Below are positions 10,361 through 20,185 of a stretch of 64,000 nucleotides of DNA, piece by piece (the first letter of the stretch is position 1; each line of letters starts with the position of its first letter). Under the pieces are notes generated by a model. That model worked only from the letters and a program-made list of their open reading frames with translations, searched no databases and had not been told where the DNA came from. Location of the stretch: contig CDRNVI010000040.1 in NCBI GenBank assembly GCA_977017575.1, forward strand, positions 930,001-994,000. The letters are read 5' to 3'. Position numbers and translations under genes: made by a program. This DNA comes from Paramoeba atlantica (taxonomy: Eukaryota > Discosea).

Positions 10361-11050
10361 GTTAGTTCTAATCAGTTAGTTCTAATCAGTTAATTCTAGT
10401 CAGTTAGTTCAGTCAGTTAGTTAGTCCTAATCAGTCAGTTAGTTGAGTCAATTGGTTAGGTACTCTAATCAGTGCTTTAATTAGTCAGTATCTTCGTTGT
10501 TTATTTAGCTTCGCAGTTAGTTTGCGCAATCAATCGCTCAAATAGTGGCCGCTTAGTGTCCAGTTACATGAGTAGTTAGCCGCTTAATTAGCGGCTTGGG
10601 TTTGTTAACTTCTTACTTGCCCATTGGCTATTTAATCAAGTGCTCAGTTAATTACTGCATCAGTTGCTTAGTACCTTAGTTGCTTCGTTAGTGCTTTGAT
10701 TGTAAAGTTAGTTACGTAATCGCTTGGCTAGCTTCCCTGTTAGTCCATTTATCACTTGCTTAGGCAGTGTCCGTCTGGCGCTTAGCTGCTTAATTGATTA
10801 GTTAGTTGATCGTTTAGCTGCCCGTTTCCATGATGGGCTATGTAATTTCTCTCTCAGTTGGTCGCTTATTTAGTGTTGGGAAAATCCTTAAGCGTTTATT
10901 CACTACAGTAGTACTGTAGCACAGTTAACAGTACTTACAAAGCTTACGGTGATAAATTTGAACTAGACCTTTCGTTATTGACATTATTTATCCCCATTCT
11001 CTGAAGCCAAGTTTCAACTTCCTTTGAACCTTTAATTTTTTGTCTCAAGA

Positions 11051-11224
11051 ATGGTGGACGCCCTTCCAGAGCTCGTTCCCGGGTACTCCCCTGTCACCGA
11101 CGCTCGTACGGCTTACCGCGAGCTTTGCTCAATGAAGCGCATGGGGTTGACTTTGCGGGAAAAGTTGGTAGAAATACTGCTAAATAAAGATACATTTTCT
11201 GTACCTTGTTGTACATTTTGCTAG
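11051..11224 (+). CDS. Small hypothetical ORF, possibly a first exon
   Basis: An ATG in the context CAAGAATGG opens 57 codons starting MVDALPELVPGYSPVTDA and continuing RTAYRELCSMKRMGLTLREK before a stop. The composition is protein-like and codon use differs from the surrounding low-complexity sequence. A GTAGAA after the LREKL codons could be a weak splice donor. No family is recognised and it may be chance or a gene remnant. Confidence 0.3.
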   Translation: MVDALPELVPGYSPVTDARTAYRELCSMKRMGLTLREKLVEILLNKDTFSVPCCTFC

Positions 11225-11493
11225 CCCTTCCTTTCTTTTCCCGGAAACGGGCATACATTTTCCCTTTAAATGCCCGTTTCCGGCTGACGGCTAGCAGGGA
11301 CTGTCCCTCTTTGCCGTGGAAGTAGGGGACGTACTTCCGACTTTTCACCCCTCCCCGGCTCACTCCTTGAGTGAGTTTTCTTCCCTCCCCGGCTCTCTTC
11401 TTCTCGCGCCTGTCTCTTCCCGGGAGCTATGCGCCATGGTGGCCTCCCTTGAGGACCACCGGGCGTGACTCTGCCTCGTCTTATCGCGAGGCA

Positions 11494-11640
11494 GCGGTCG
11501 GTTGCAGTACGCCCCTCCGGCTGCGTAGAGGTGGTGAGTTGCCTGGACCACCTCTACCGACTGGGACCGAGTCGGTTGCAGTGCGTCCCTCCGGCTGCGT
11601 AAAGAGAGGGCGAGTTGCCTGGACCCCCTCTACCGACAGA
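11494..11640 (+). repeat. Tandem duplication, unit about 75-85 bp
   Basis: GGTCGGTTGCAGTACGCCCC and TCGGTTGCAGTGCGTCCCTC start two diverged units, each continuing CCGGCTGCGTA...GAGTTGCCTGGACC...CTCTACCGAC. Frames over it are not conserved as protein. Confidence 0.6.
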
Positions 11641-11757
11641 GTCCGAGCTAAACCCCCTTGGTGCGACATCCGTCATTACGGATTGTGCCAATGATGTCGG
11701 CTGTCGCATCAAGGGCTGTATCTCTGCGCCAACGAGCGCATGAACATCAAAACTCAG

Positions 11758-11935
11758 TGCGCGACACGCGCGCTGGAGAGCGCGGGTCGCTAAAAAATAT
11801 AATTCTGTCCCAGGGCTTCGCTCACAGTTGGGCCTTGCTCGCAAACGGGGGCTTTTGCCTCCAGACGTGGGCTTCGCTCACAGTTGGGCCTTGCCTCCAG
11901 ACACCTAAATTAGGTGTCGCAGTCCTGGGATAAGG
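11758..11935 (-). repeat. GGCCCAACTGTGAGCG repeat, minus copy
   Basis: On the minus strand this reads GGCAAGGCCCAACTGTGAGC...GGAGGCAAAAGCCCCCGTTT...CCCTGGGACA and then GCGACCCGCGCTCTCCAGCG. The same order occurs on the plus strand at 25304-25460, with partial copies at 25510-25590 and 24405-24437. Confidence 0.7.
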
Positions 11936-11940
11936 ACCTG

Positions 11941-13345
11941 CAAGTAAAGGACTATTGCATAAGTAAAGGACTTTTGCATAAGTAAAGGACTTTTGCATAA
12001 GTCAAGGACTTTTGTGGAACACCTACCCATTTTTTCCAATTTTCATTTTTTATGTTACAAGCAAGCCCCGCACCTGAGGTCACTCGTGAGTGGATATAAT
12101 GGCAGTGAAGTATAAAAAGTGTGATTCAGCTGCATAGATTTCCAAGAATCTCCATTTTGATATAAGGGGTTACCCCGCTAAAACGACCGAAAAAGGCGCA
12201 AAAATACAATTTACCCCCAAAAAACACCAGAAATCGTCGTTTTTTGGTGTTTTTGGGGGGTCACCTTTTATATTGAAACGGTTGTTTCGAGGTTAAGTTT
12301 GTACATAGCACCATATTTAGCCGTTATCTAGCCTTCGTGTACATGGTCTTCAACTTACCATGCAGTACAACGGCAATATACAGGGGGGGTGCACGAAAAT
12401 ATGGGGGGGGTCAAAATTCTTATAACTCGCCCAATTTTGGAAAATAATTGCGCATTCGAGAGCTTTCACGGAGTTACGTGTCATGTGATAATGCGTTTCC
12501 CGCATTTTTAATTTTTTTTTAAGAATATAAAAAAATCATGATTTTTCAAAGTGCAAAATTCTGCAGTTTTTTGAAAAAAATGTTTTTTTTGTGAATTTAT
12601 CGACCTTTTCAATCCTAATACAGTACTATGCCCCAGAAAAGGTCATATTCGAATAATAAAAAGGTGCAGAAGCGGAGTAGATTTTGTTATTCGCCTCGCG
12701 GGCAACTTGAAGCATCTCACAGGATACAATTGGTTAAAAAATTCTCGATTCTGATATGGACGAGCACAAAAACTCGCTTTGTCCAACGAATCGTGCAGAT
12801 CGCCTCTGGGGTCGAAAAATTAAAAGGGGCGCAATACGATGTATTTTTGAGGACTTTAAAGAGTGTTCCAACGCGTGTGAAAATTGTGTTGGAGAAAAAA
12901 GGTGGAAATTGTGGATACTCACTTTTTTTTACCAGAAAAAAAAACTTGCAGTTGCCCTTTTTACGGTATTCAGGAGAATGCATATACCTGGAAACTACGC
13001 AAAACGTAATATCACATGATACGTAACTCTGTGAGAGCTCTCGAATGCGCTATTATTTTCCAAAATTGGCCGAGTTGTAAAACTTTTGACCCCCCCCCCA
13101 TATTTTCGTGCACCCCCCTGTATAACCAAGATTGACGAAATTCATTTTTTTTGTGAAATATCCGGTCGTTGGTCCTGTCGAACTTTGTATTCGAGCACGC
13201 AAAATAGGGGGTATTTAGGCAGTGTGATCACGGATCTGTAAATTGGTGATAACACTCGTTCGGAATCAACGAATGCAGATTAAGAGGTTGGTGGTCAAAA
13301 AAGGACTTCTGCAAAAGTCCTTGACTTATGCAAAAGTCCCTTACT
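11941..13345. mobile_element. Element bounded by inverted AAGTAAAGGACTTTTGCAT iterons
   Basis: About four tandem units of AAGTAAAGGACTTTTGCATA at 11941-12017 face two inverted units at 13300-13345 (GCAAAAGTCCTTGACTTATG). A 740 bp MITE sits in the middle. Iterated subterminal motifs are typical of transposase-binding sites, which is inference here. No coding sequence. Confidence 0.45.
12381..13120. mobile_element. MITE with CAGGGGGGGTGCACG ends
   Basis: 740 bp, flanked by TA, with inverted ends CAGGGGGGGTGCACGAAAAT and an inner inverted block around GCGCATTCGAGAGCTTTCAC / GAGCTCTCGAATGCGC. The inner block is shared with the MITEs at 16273-17026, 27882-28636 and 20780-20981, so they form one superfamily with different outer tips. 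ORFs inside come from the inverted repeats and are not genes. Confidence 0.75.
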
Positions 13346-13682
13346 TTGACCATTTACACCCACTTTTTTGGCTTTGTTTACGTCTTATGCTTTTACTTTT
13401 GTACTTATGGATATCTCAGGGCGCAGCACTTTTGCGTGATTGACGATAGTGATGTCAATTTTGCAAATATCGTCGGAGAATCTTGCCGTCTGTCTAACGA
13501 ACCACTCTTTCGGAGCCGATGCGCCATAACCTAGCTGCGGAGAGAAACCTAGAAACAAGCAATGTTTCGAAAAGCTCGAAGACTGTTCGAAGTACCGCCC
13601 TAAAATTCCGGAGCTCGGCCTTCCTCTTCAGAAGGCCTATCTAACTTGTTGCTAACGAGGTGGAAACCATCGGCAAATTGTC

Positions 13683-14235
13683 TTATTTATGTCGAATTAC
13701 ACCTTCTAAGAACCTAAAAACAAGAAACGAAGTCGTCTCTGATGCAAATACGCATTTTTGAAAAAAAAATTTAGGGCACATTTTGACTGCAGTTGGCCCG
13801 AAATATGGGTTCTGCCCTGACTTGCACGAACCCCAATTCTCTGACGGAAAGGGTCCGGATGTCTGTTTCGCGATGAGAAGTAAGCTATGCATTGTAGACG
13901 TCACAATCTGCAATCCGCTGGCTCCCTCCTATGTGGAAGCGGAACGAAAAACTCCCGGAAAAACACTTGAAAGCGTTGAAACAAAAAAAGGGAAAGTACA
14001 CGGGGACATGGCGACGAGTCGAAATGTAATCTTTTTCCCTTTGGCTTTCACGGTGTTCGGAGTCGCGGGGAAAGAGACAATGCTGTTTCTAAAAAGACTT
14101 GCCCGCCCAACGCATGACCGTTACGGCTTCGTGCGGCACATGGTGATGGCGATAGGAATCGCCATCCAAAAGGGGAATTCCGCCATTCTTACGTCGGCTG
14201 TCCAGCACTGGAGGGCAGCCGGCATTAGGGCTTAA
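13683..14235 (+). pseudogene. LINE C-terminal restriction-like endonuclease fragment
   Basis: The open frame 13783-14235 contains KGPDVCFAMRSKLCIVDVTI followed by CNPLAPSY, the PD-(D/E)xK core of the endonuclease that ends R2/CRE-like LINEs. Upstream in the same frame, past one stop at about 13760, is KTRNEVVSD, corresponding to the RHN motif after the CCHC knuckle. The RT part is missing, so this is a 5'-truncated, decayed LINE 3' end. It abuts the tRNA-like repeat at 14246. Confidence 0.65.
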
Positions 14236-14245
14236 AATAATACCG

Positions 14246-14600
14246 TAATTGCGGGGGTTGTTTGCAACCTCTGCCTCTCCCTTCTTTATGTTGTCCGGGG
14301 TAGGGTGGATCCAGCAGGGTGAGAAAACGGGGTCCAGTCCCCCCTCTATCCTCGATTTGGGCACAAATCACGGTGCTTAAAAACGCAGGTCGCGGGACTC
14401 GAACCCAGGTGGTCCAGTGGGTACGACCTGCCGTTCATAATCTGGTGGTCGCAGGTTCGACTCCCGGCGTTTATATTTTCAGCCATACGCGTCGTCGTTA
14501 GTCAATTTGCGAAGCAGAAGGGGGGGTATGGCGAGGGCCCGTGTGAGCGGGCCTGAGCTATACGCGTCGTCGTTAGTGGGAAGCAATTTGCATAGCCCGT
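14246..14600 (+). repeat. tRNA-like repeat with two converging B-boxes (copy 2)
   Basis: Same structure as 3985-4340 and about 95 percent alike by eye: minus B-box at 14405-14395 and plus B-box GGTTCGACTCC at 14454-14464, then the AAGCAATTTGCGAAGC units. Confidence 0.6.
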
Positions 14601-14651
14601 TTTCCACCAACCACCGCTTTTTAACGAAGCAGCTAGCACACCAACATTAAA

Positions 14652-15521
14652 TTGCGGTGGTTGTATAACTATCGCTCTTCTCTCGATTATTGAAAAAAAA
14701 GTTAACAAAAACAGTGAAAATATAAAGAGGAACACAGTAATATAATAGAAGAAAAAAATATAAAAGGGGGCTCCGGTGGTCCAAAACTGAAAAAAATTCA
14801 AAAAAATGGGGGGTCTATGGGGGGGTCCAGGGGGGGGGGCATACCGCACGAAACTTTTTTTGAAAAAATTATTTTTCGAAAAAAACCCTGAGAAGGGGTG
14901 GCCGGGGTCTTGGCGCGCATTCCACCCCCCTACCCGGGGGTGACCCCCCCTCATATCCGCAGGACGGGTCCGCCAAGTTCGTATTTTTTAGGATTTTTTT
15001 TTGAAAAAAAATTCATCTTTGCGAAAAAAATGGCAGATGAAATATTTTTCCAAATTTGTTTCCCCTATCGTATTTTGACAGTTTGGGACCTATACTAGCT
15101 TACTCGGCCGTTGTTTTCGCCAGATATCCCTTCTTGGAGCCGTGGTACGCCCGAGAAAATGGCCCATTTTTGACTAAAAAAGGTGAAAAAGTATTTTTCG
15201 GATCCCAAGGGGCCTTTTTGTGTCGAAAGAATGGTATGGCTAGAGTCGCATTCTCTACCCAATACGTTCGGTAGGCTTTCATTCATGCTTACAAGTGATT
15301 TCCCACGCGCAAATGTTAGTGCTCTGAGAGCGAAAATGCCCAAAAATGACCCAATTTTTTGAAAATCGGCTATTTTTGGCTATAATCTTTCCGTTTTCTT
15401 CAGTTTTCCAGGCCGAATTTTCTTTTTTAGGCCCTTCGCAGGTGGTAGTTTTCAACGCGAAGCGCGCAGCATGAGTGACTTGTAAGTTGAAAACAACCAT
15501 CGCGTTTAACGAAGGGCCTAA
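14652..15521 (+). repeat. GGGGTCC repeat family, copy 4 (full length)
   Basis: Complete from GCGGTGGTTGTATAACTATC through GGGGGGTCC blocks, the TACCCGGGGGTGACC block and the terminal hairpin (15421-15521). About 870 bp, non-coding. Confidence 0.75.
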
Positions 15522-15547
15522 AAATATAATTGAAAATTTGTATTTAT

Positions 15548-15625
15548 ACTGTACCGCCCCTACTTAATTGTCACCGCTTTTCGGGAAAAAGGACAATTAA
15601 ATAGGAGGGGTGCAAAATTTGAAGA
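15548..15625. repeat. CCCCTACTTAATTGTCACC hairpin
   Basis: CTGTACCGCCCCTACTTAAT pairs with ATTAAATAGGAGGGG around a CTTTTCGGGAAAAAG loop; related to 6659-6786 and 18489-18837. Confidence 0.55.
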
Positions 15626-16198
15626 AAGTAGGGGAAAAAAAATTTGCACCGCTTCGCGGCGCATGCTTAATCTATTCTACTGTCTGCTATTATTGTTCTT
15701 GTGTAAGCGTAGATCCAACGGATGCTAAAAAGGTCCGATTTTTCCGTCGCTGACGTCCGAGATGTAAAGATAAATGATTTTTTGAGTGTAATAGAACTTC
15801 TAGCCGAACAATACAGTCCATCTCGGTTGGAGAAATTCCGGACAGCCTTAGTCCACAGACAGATTCTTGACCTCCCCGAAGCCGAAAGATGAAGTCGTGA
15901 CGAGCGCTTCAAAATACAATTCAAAGGCCTTTTGGCTAACTGTACCCGGAAGCGGAAGCAAGAAGTGAGAGAAAAATGTGGGGCTACGGGTTGCGGGTTC
16001 GGTGCGGGTTGAAAAAAATCCTCTGAAAGCATGCGAAATTAGTCGGAGCTGCAGACATTGAAGGAGAAAAATAGTTAGATTGAAGGAGAAATCATAATGT
16101 GCGACATATATAGTGTACATAATAATATTACACTACCTCCTAATATGTACACTACCTCCTACCACTACCATTACTTCCTGATCAAAAAACGTGACTGA

Positions 16199-16270
16199 AG
16201 TTATCTCTAAGACGCATAACGGGGAGTTTTTGAAAGGGGTTCATTGAATCTCGCGCTATAAGATTAAGAA
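16199..16270 (-). pseudogene. hAT transposase, segment beyond the MITE
   Basis: Minus-strand reading just past the MITE gives ILNLIARDSMNPFQKLPVMR before a stop. With the CFGH that ends the other side, this makes the 'CxxH-LNL' motif found after the second aspartate in hAT transposases. The C-terminal dimerisation region was not found beyond this point; a pyrimidine tract ending CTGCAG near 16050 could be a splice acceptor. Confidence 0.55.
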
Positions 16271-16272
16271 TA

Positions 16273-17026
16273 CAGGGGTGAAAACTTCCATCTGGGGAGG
16301 GTCTAAATTTTGTAAAAATTGTCTAATTTTGGAGCACAATAGCGCATTGGAGAGCTCTCGCAGAGTTGTATGTCTTTGGTGTATTCAGAACGCTCGACTT
16401 GAAAGATTTAATCCGATGAGAAAAAAAGATAGTTTTTTTCTTGTGAAAATATGGCAATTTTTAATTTTTCCCCCATTTTATGCCCCGAAAGCGAGTTTGT
16501 TCAAGGACTTCTTCTGGTATTTTGAACGCCCGTTCCTATGCTTTGGCAGGAATGATTAAAGAACACCAAAGGATGCCTCTTGTGGAAGACTTCGGGAAAA
16601 CACAGTTTTATTCCCAGACTTACCGAAGTGTTTGGGTCCACTAGGGAACTGTGAAACTCTGGGTGGAGCGATTCATGTTTTTTTACGATAAACTTCAGAC
16701 AAAGGACAAAAATAAATTTGAGAATACGTTAAAAAACTTTAAAAAACGTTGTAGAATCATCGTAGAAAAGAAGGGTGCATATTGTGGATGCTTCACCGGT
16801 TTTAAAATAATGTTTCCTGAAAATATCTGAGAATTTTAATTTTTTCTTTAAGTGACAATTCGCTTTTTTAGCCTATTCCGTATTTGTAATTCTAATTTGA
16901 TATGTTAAAAGCTACCAGTGCAAAGACATACAACTCTGCGAGAGCTCTCCAATGCGCTATTAATTTCAGAAATTGAAAAGTTTTTGCAAATTTTAGACCC
17001 CCCCCAGATGGAAGTTTTCACCCCTG
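16273..17026. mobile_element. MITE with CAGGGGTGAAAACTTCC ends, inside hAT gene (copy 1)
   Basis: 754 bp, flanked by TA, with inverted arms of about 100 bp starting CAGGGGTGAAAACTTCCATC and containing GCGCATTGGAGAGCTCTCGC. Inserted within the hAT transposase coding sequence. Frames inside it are not genes. Confidence 0.85.
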
Positions 17027-18113
17027 TATGTCCAAAGCATGATAACTCCTTAACGCAAGGGACGGCCAAACGGATTCCATTGCATATCTGTACATTGCTC
17101 GTGTCCTCTGTGCCCACAGGTGAAATTCGATCATATAGCTCTTTTAGTTCACGCTCTGTGGCAGCTCGCGCAACGTGGTTGACACCACATCCATCTACCA
17201 TAAGGTAACGTGGCTTCTGAATCGAATCTCCGAGTCCACTTCGCAACATACTCACGATTGATTTTGCCATCTCCAGTCCGTTGAATGCCTTGTAGCGTTT
17301 GTGAGAAATTGGAGGATGAACAAATGACTGATTTCCTGCGCATAAGACACTAATCAACACATTCTGGTGCTTTATGTTATCGATGCCGCCGTCAACAGCC
17401 AAGCCAAAAAAAGATGTATCGGAAACAGTCAGGTATATTTTATTCCAAATTTCTGTGGCCAAGCTCTTTTCTGAGCGATGGTAGGTCTTTGGACTAGGAA
17501 GACATCTCAGGATATGCTCCGGAGGAGCGTGCGGGCGTGATTCTTCGTATGACTTAACGAAAAGAGCCTCCGTAGATAAATTAGATTTCGCACCCACACA
17601 CGGTAATGTTTTCTCGGTAAAGGCATCCGTACCTTTATTTAAGGCAGTTAGCTGCAGATTAGAGAGCTCCTTTTCTTTCAGAGACTTGCAAGTGGTATTC
17701 TTATGAATGTAATAAGTTTGCTTACAGCGACTGTGAAAAACAGCGCCGCAAGCTCGACACACAACGTGGCGTCTCTGGTTAGCGGCATCTTTTAAAAAGG
17801 ATGCAGATGCCTGACGATGATCCATTTCCTTAAAGCACAATTTCGAAGAAGTACTGTTAGTATTCTTGAAATCACACAAGACGTAATAAAAATAACAGGA
17901 TAAATCTCCAAATTTAAGCGGGTCCTCAACGTTCCCAGACTGAACTTTCTTCGTATTGTTTGAAATATCAGTGACCTGTCTCATTGTGGTCAAGCTGAAT
18001 TGGCTTGGTCCATCAGCCACCCGCTGATTAACAGCATCACGCAGTTCGTTGCTAATACGACGCGCTGCTCGCTTCCGAGACCTTGTAGTATTATCTGCCT
18101 CTTCTGTGGTCAT
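17027..18113 (-). pseudogene. hAT-family transposase interrupted by a MITE
   Basis: About 360 codons from the Met at 18113. Residues about 115-140 form a BED-type finger (CRAC, then H-x4-C). FFGLAVDGG near residue 238 and YLMVDGCGVNHVA near 303 match the first two catalytic aspartates of hAT transposases, and CFGH at about 358 starts the CxxH motif where a MITE has inserted at TA. The remainder resumes at 16270. The hAT transposase would be nuclear and bind element ends through the BED finger. The insertion and the lack of a C-terminal part mean it is inactive. Element ends were not found. Confidence 0.7.
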
Positions 18114-18488
18114 ATCAGGATAGTAACTTGATTAATGAACAGTTTAAAGTAACTAACAGTTATGACTTTGATTAAAAGTATACGAGCGTGGGAAAAAGTA
18201 TGGGGAATAGTAAGAAGTTGGATAAAAGGTACGAACGCCCTTACGTAGGTCCCAGAGGCACAATAACATCGTATTTTGCACCACAAGAAAGCAGAAACTC
18301 TGTATTAGTAGCGAAAAAAGCCCCCTGTATCACTTAGAACACAATTAGATAGGATAACGTAAGACTTTTTAGAAGTCACTCTGTAGACTAAAATATGTGG
18401 TAATAGGAGGTAATAGGAGGTAATTACCTCCTATTACCGTCCAGAGTATGTAATATACGATAATAACAAAAATTTATAAGCCATAATA
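18114..18488. other. 5' flank of the hAT gene, no gene seen
   Basis: AT-rich. A short palindrome of GGAGGTAATTACCTCC at about 18410-18430 echoes the ACTACCTCCTA motifs at 16130-16175 on the other side of the gene; they may be subterminal sites of the hAT element. Confidence 0.35.
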
Positions 18489-18837
18489 CTGTACCCCCCT
18501 ACTTATCTGTCACTGCTTTTCGCGAAAAGGTGACAGATAACTAGGGGGTAGGGGTGCGACAGATAACTAGGGAGGGGGTCTGTCACAAAAAAAAGTCAAA
18601 ACATGGAATTACAGAAACGGTTTATAATAGCACCACGCACGACCATTCGCTTGGAACATAAAAGGAAAAAAATGTAAGTTTCATTTATGATTTTTTCGGA
18701 AAAAAGTATTTTACCTATTTTTAAAAGGTGACACATAACTAGGGGGGGGGGTAGTCGACGAAAAAATAATTCGAAGTGCCAAAAAGTGACAGATAACTAG
18801 GGAGGTGACGTGTGACAGATAACTAGGGGGGGCACAG
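18489..18837. mobile_element. MITE with CTGTACCCCCCTACTTATC ends
   Basis: 349 bp, flanked by TA. Ends CTGTACCCCCCTACTTATCT and its inverted partner; GTGACAGATAACTAGGG recurs five times inside. Confidence 0.75.
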
Positions 18838-18902
18838 TATATGATATGACAAAAGGGGGGGTTCGTCTATTATTAACAACCATCTATTATTAACAATGGT
18901 AA

Positions 18903-19041
18903 ACCGGGGGGCGGATTATTATTACAGTGTAATAGGCTTATTACATTGTAATAGGCCGAAATGTAATAATAATCCGAAACAGTAATAATAACCCAAAAGG
19001 TAACAATAATCCGAAATGTAACATTAATCCGTCCCCCGGTT
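18903..19041. mobile_element. Small MITE with CCGGGGGGCGGATTATTATT ends
   Basis: Inverted ends CCGGGGGGCGGATTATTATT and AATCCGTCCCCCGG (right), with ATTACATTGTAATAGG-type repeats between. Nested in composite element B. Confidence 0.6.
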
Positions 19042-19060
19042 TATTATTTCATCTATTATT

Positions 19061-19985
19061 GCGGTGGTTGTAAAACTACCGCTCTACACTCGATTATTGA
19101 AAAAAAAGTGAACAAAAACAGTGAAAATATAAAGAGGAACACAGTAATATAATAGAAGAAAAAAATATAAAAGGGGGCTCCGGTGGTCCAAAACTGAAAA
19201 AAAATTTTGAAAAAAATGGGGGGTCCATGGGGGGGGTCCATGGGGGGGGTCCAGGGGGGGGGTCCAGGGGGGGGGTCCAGGGGGGGGGGGCATGGTCGAG
19301 CAAATTTTTTCGAAAAAATTAGTTTTCGAAAAAAAACCGCAGAAGGGGTAGCCGGGGTCTTGGCGCGCATTTTCCACCCCCCTACCCGGGGGTGACCCCC
19401 CCGCGTATCCGCAGGACGGGTCCGCCAAGTTCGGATTTTTTCGGAAAAAATTTTTTGAAAAAAAATTCAACTTGGCGAAAAAAATGACAAAAAAAATATT
19501 TTTCCAAAATCGTTTCCCCTATTGTATTTTGATAGTTTGGGACCTACACTAGCTTTCTCCGCAGTTGTTTTCGCAAGGTATCACTTCTTCGAACTGTGGT
19601 GCGCCCCCCAAAATGACCCTTTTTTGACTAAAAAAGGTGAAAAAGTATTTTTCGGACCTAAAGGGGCATTTTTGTGTCGAAAGAATGGTATGGTTGGAGT
19701 CGCATTCTCTACCCAATACGTTCGGTAGGCTTTCATTCATGCCTACGAGTGATTTCCCACGCGCAAATGTCGGATTTAGTGCTCTGAGAGCAAAAATATG
19801 CGAAAATGACCCCATTTGTACCCGAAATTCGGCTATTTTTGGCTATAATCTTTCCGTTTTCCAGGCTAAATTTTCTTTTTTAGGCTCTTCGTTAAACGCG
19901 GCGGTAGTTTTCAACGCGAAGCGCGCAGCATGAGTGACTTCTAATTTGAAAGCAACCACCGCGTTTAACGAAGAGCCTAAAAAAG
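19061..19985 (+). repeat. GGGGTCC repeat family, copy 5 (full length)
   Basis: Complete copy with five GGGGGTCC blocks (19200-19280) and the terminal hairpin (19867-19985). The G-rich blocks could form G-quadruplexes. Confidence 0.75.
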
Positions 19986-20185
19986 AAACTTCGGCCTGGA
20001 CAGCTAATTAACATTCATCTATTATTAACGAGAATTTATTTCCTTCACTTTTTGCAGCTTCCCTAGAGGAAAAGGCGCTAAAACCAACTTTCATGGAGCT
20101 TTTTTTTCGTAAAAGTGGGGTTATTCGTGGGGACAAGGGTAGGAAACAAGCCTAAAACAAGCCTAAAAGGTCGATTTTTAATAAT

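Larger units (their letters stand above)
8695..10870 (+). repeat. Degenerate TTAG/TTAGTCAG simple-repeat field
   Basis: TTAGTTAG, TTAGTTGCCT and TTAGTCAGTACC motifs recur over about 2 kb, purest at 9536-9576 where (TTAG)n is nearly perfect. It is interrupted by a MITE (9245-9535) and a 739 bp element (9622-10360). It could be an old microsatellite expansion; a telomere-derived origin is possible but the unit lacks the usual G-run. Confidence 0.6.
15957..17549. repeat. 1.6 kb duplicated block, copy 1
   Basis: Sequence from GCAAGAAGTGAGAGAAAAAT to CGTGATTCTTCGTAT recurs at 27556-29160 with only a few differences, including an added GGTTCGGCGCG-type unit near the left end of copy 2. It carries the middle of the hAT gene plus the MITE within it. 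Copy 1 is the source, because only here does the gene continue beyond the block. Confidence 0.85.

Noticed and set aside
8695-10870. Interstitial telomere
   Set aside because: The unit is a degenerate TTAG or TTAGTCAG without the G-run of known telomere repeats; kept as simple repeat only.
14502-14954. 150-codon minus ORF over the GGGGTCC repeat (and similar at 19056-19470)
   Set aside because: Frames over G-rich and A-rich repeat sequence, rich in P, F and G, not kept in other copies.
16278-16559. 93-codon plus ORF, repeated at 27887
   Set aside because: Lies entirely inside a non-coding MITE; the repeat is due to the 1.6 kb duplication.
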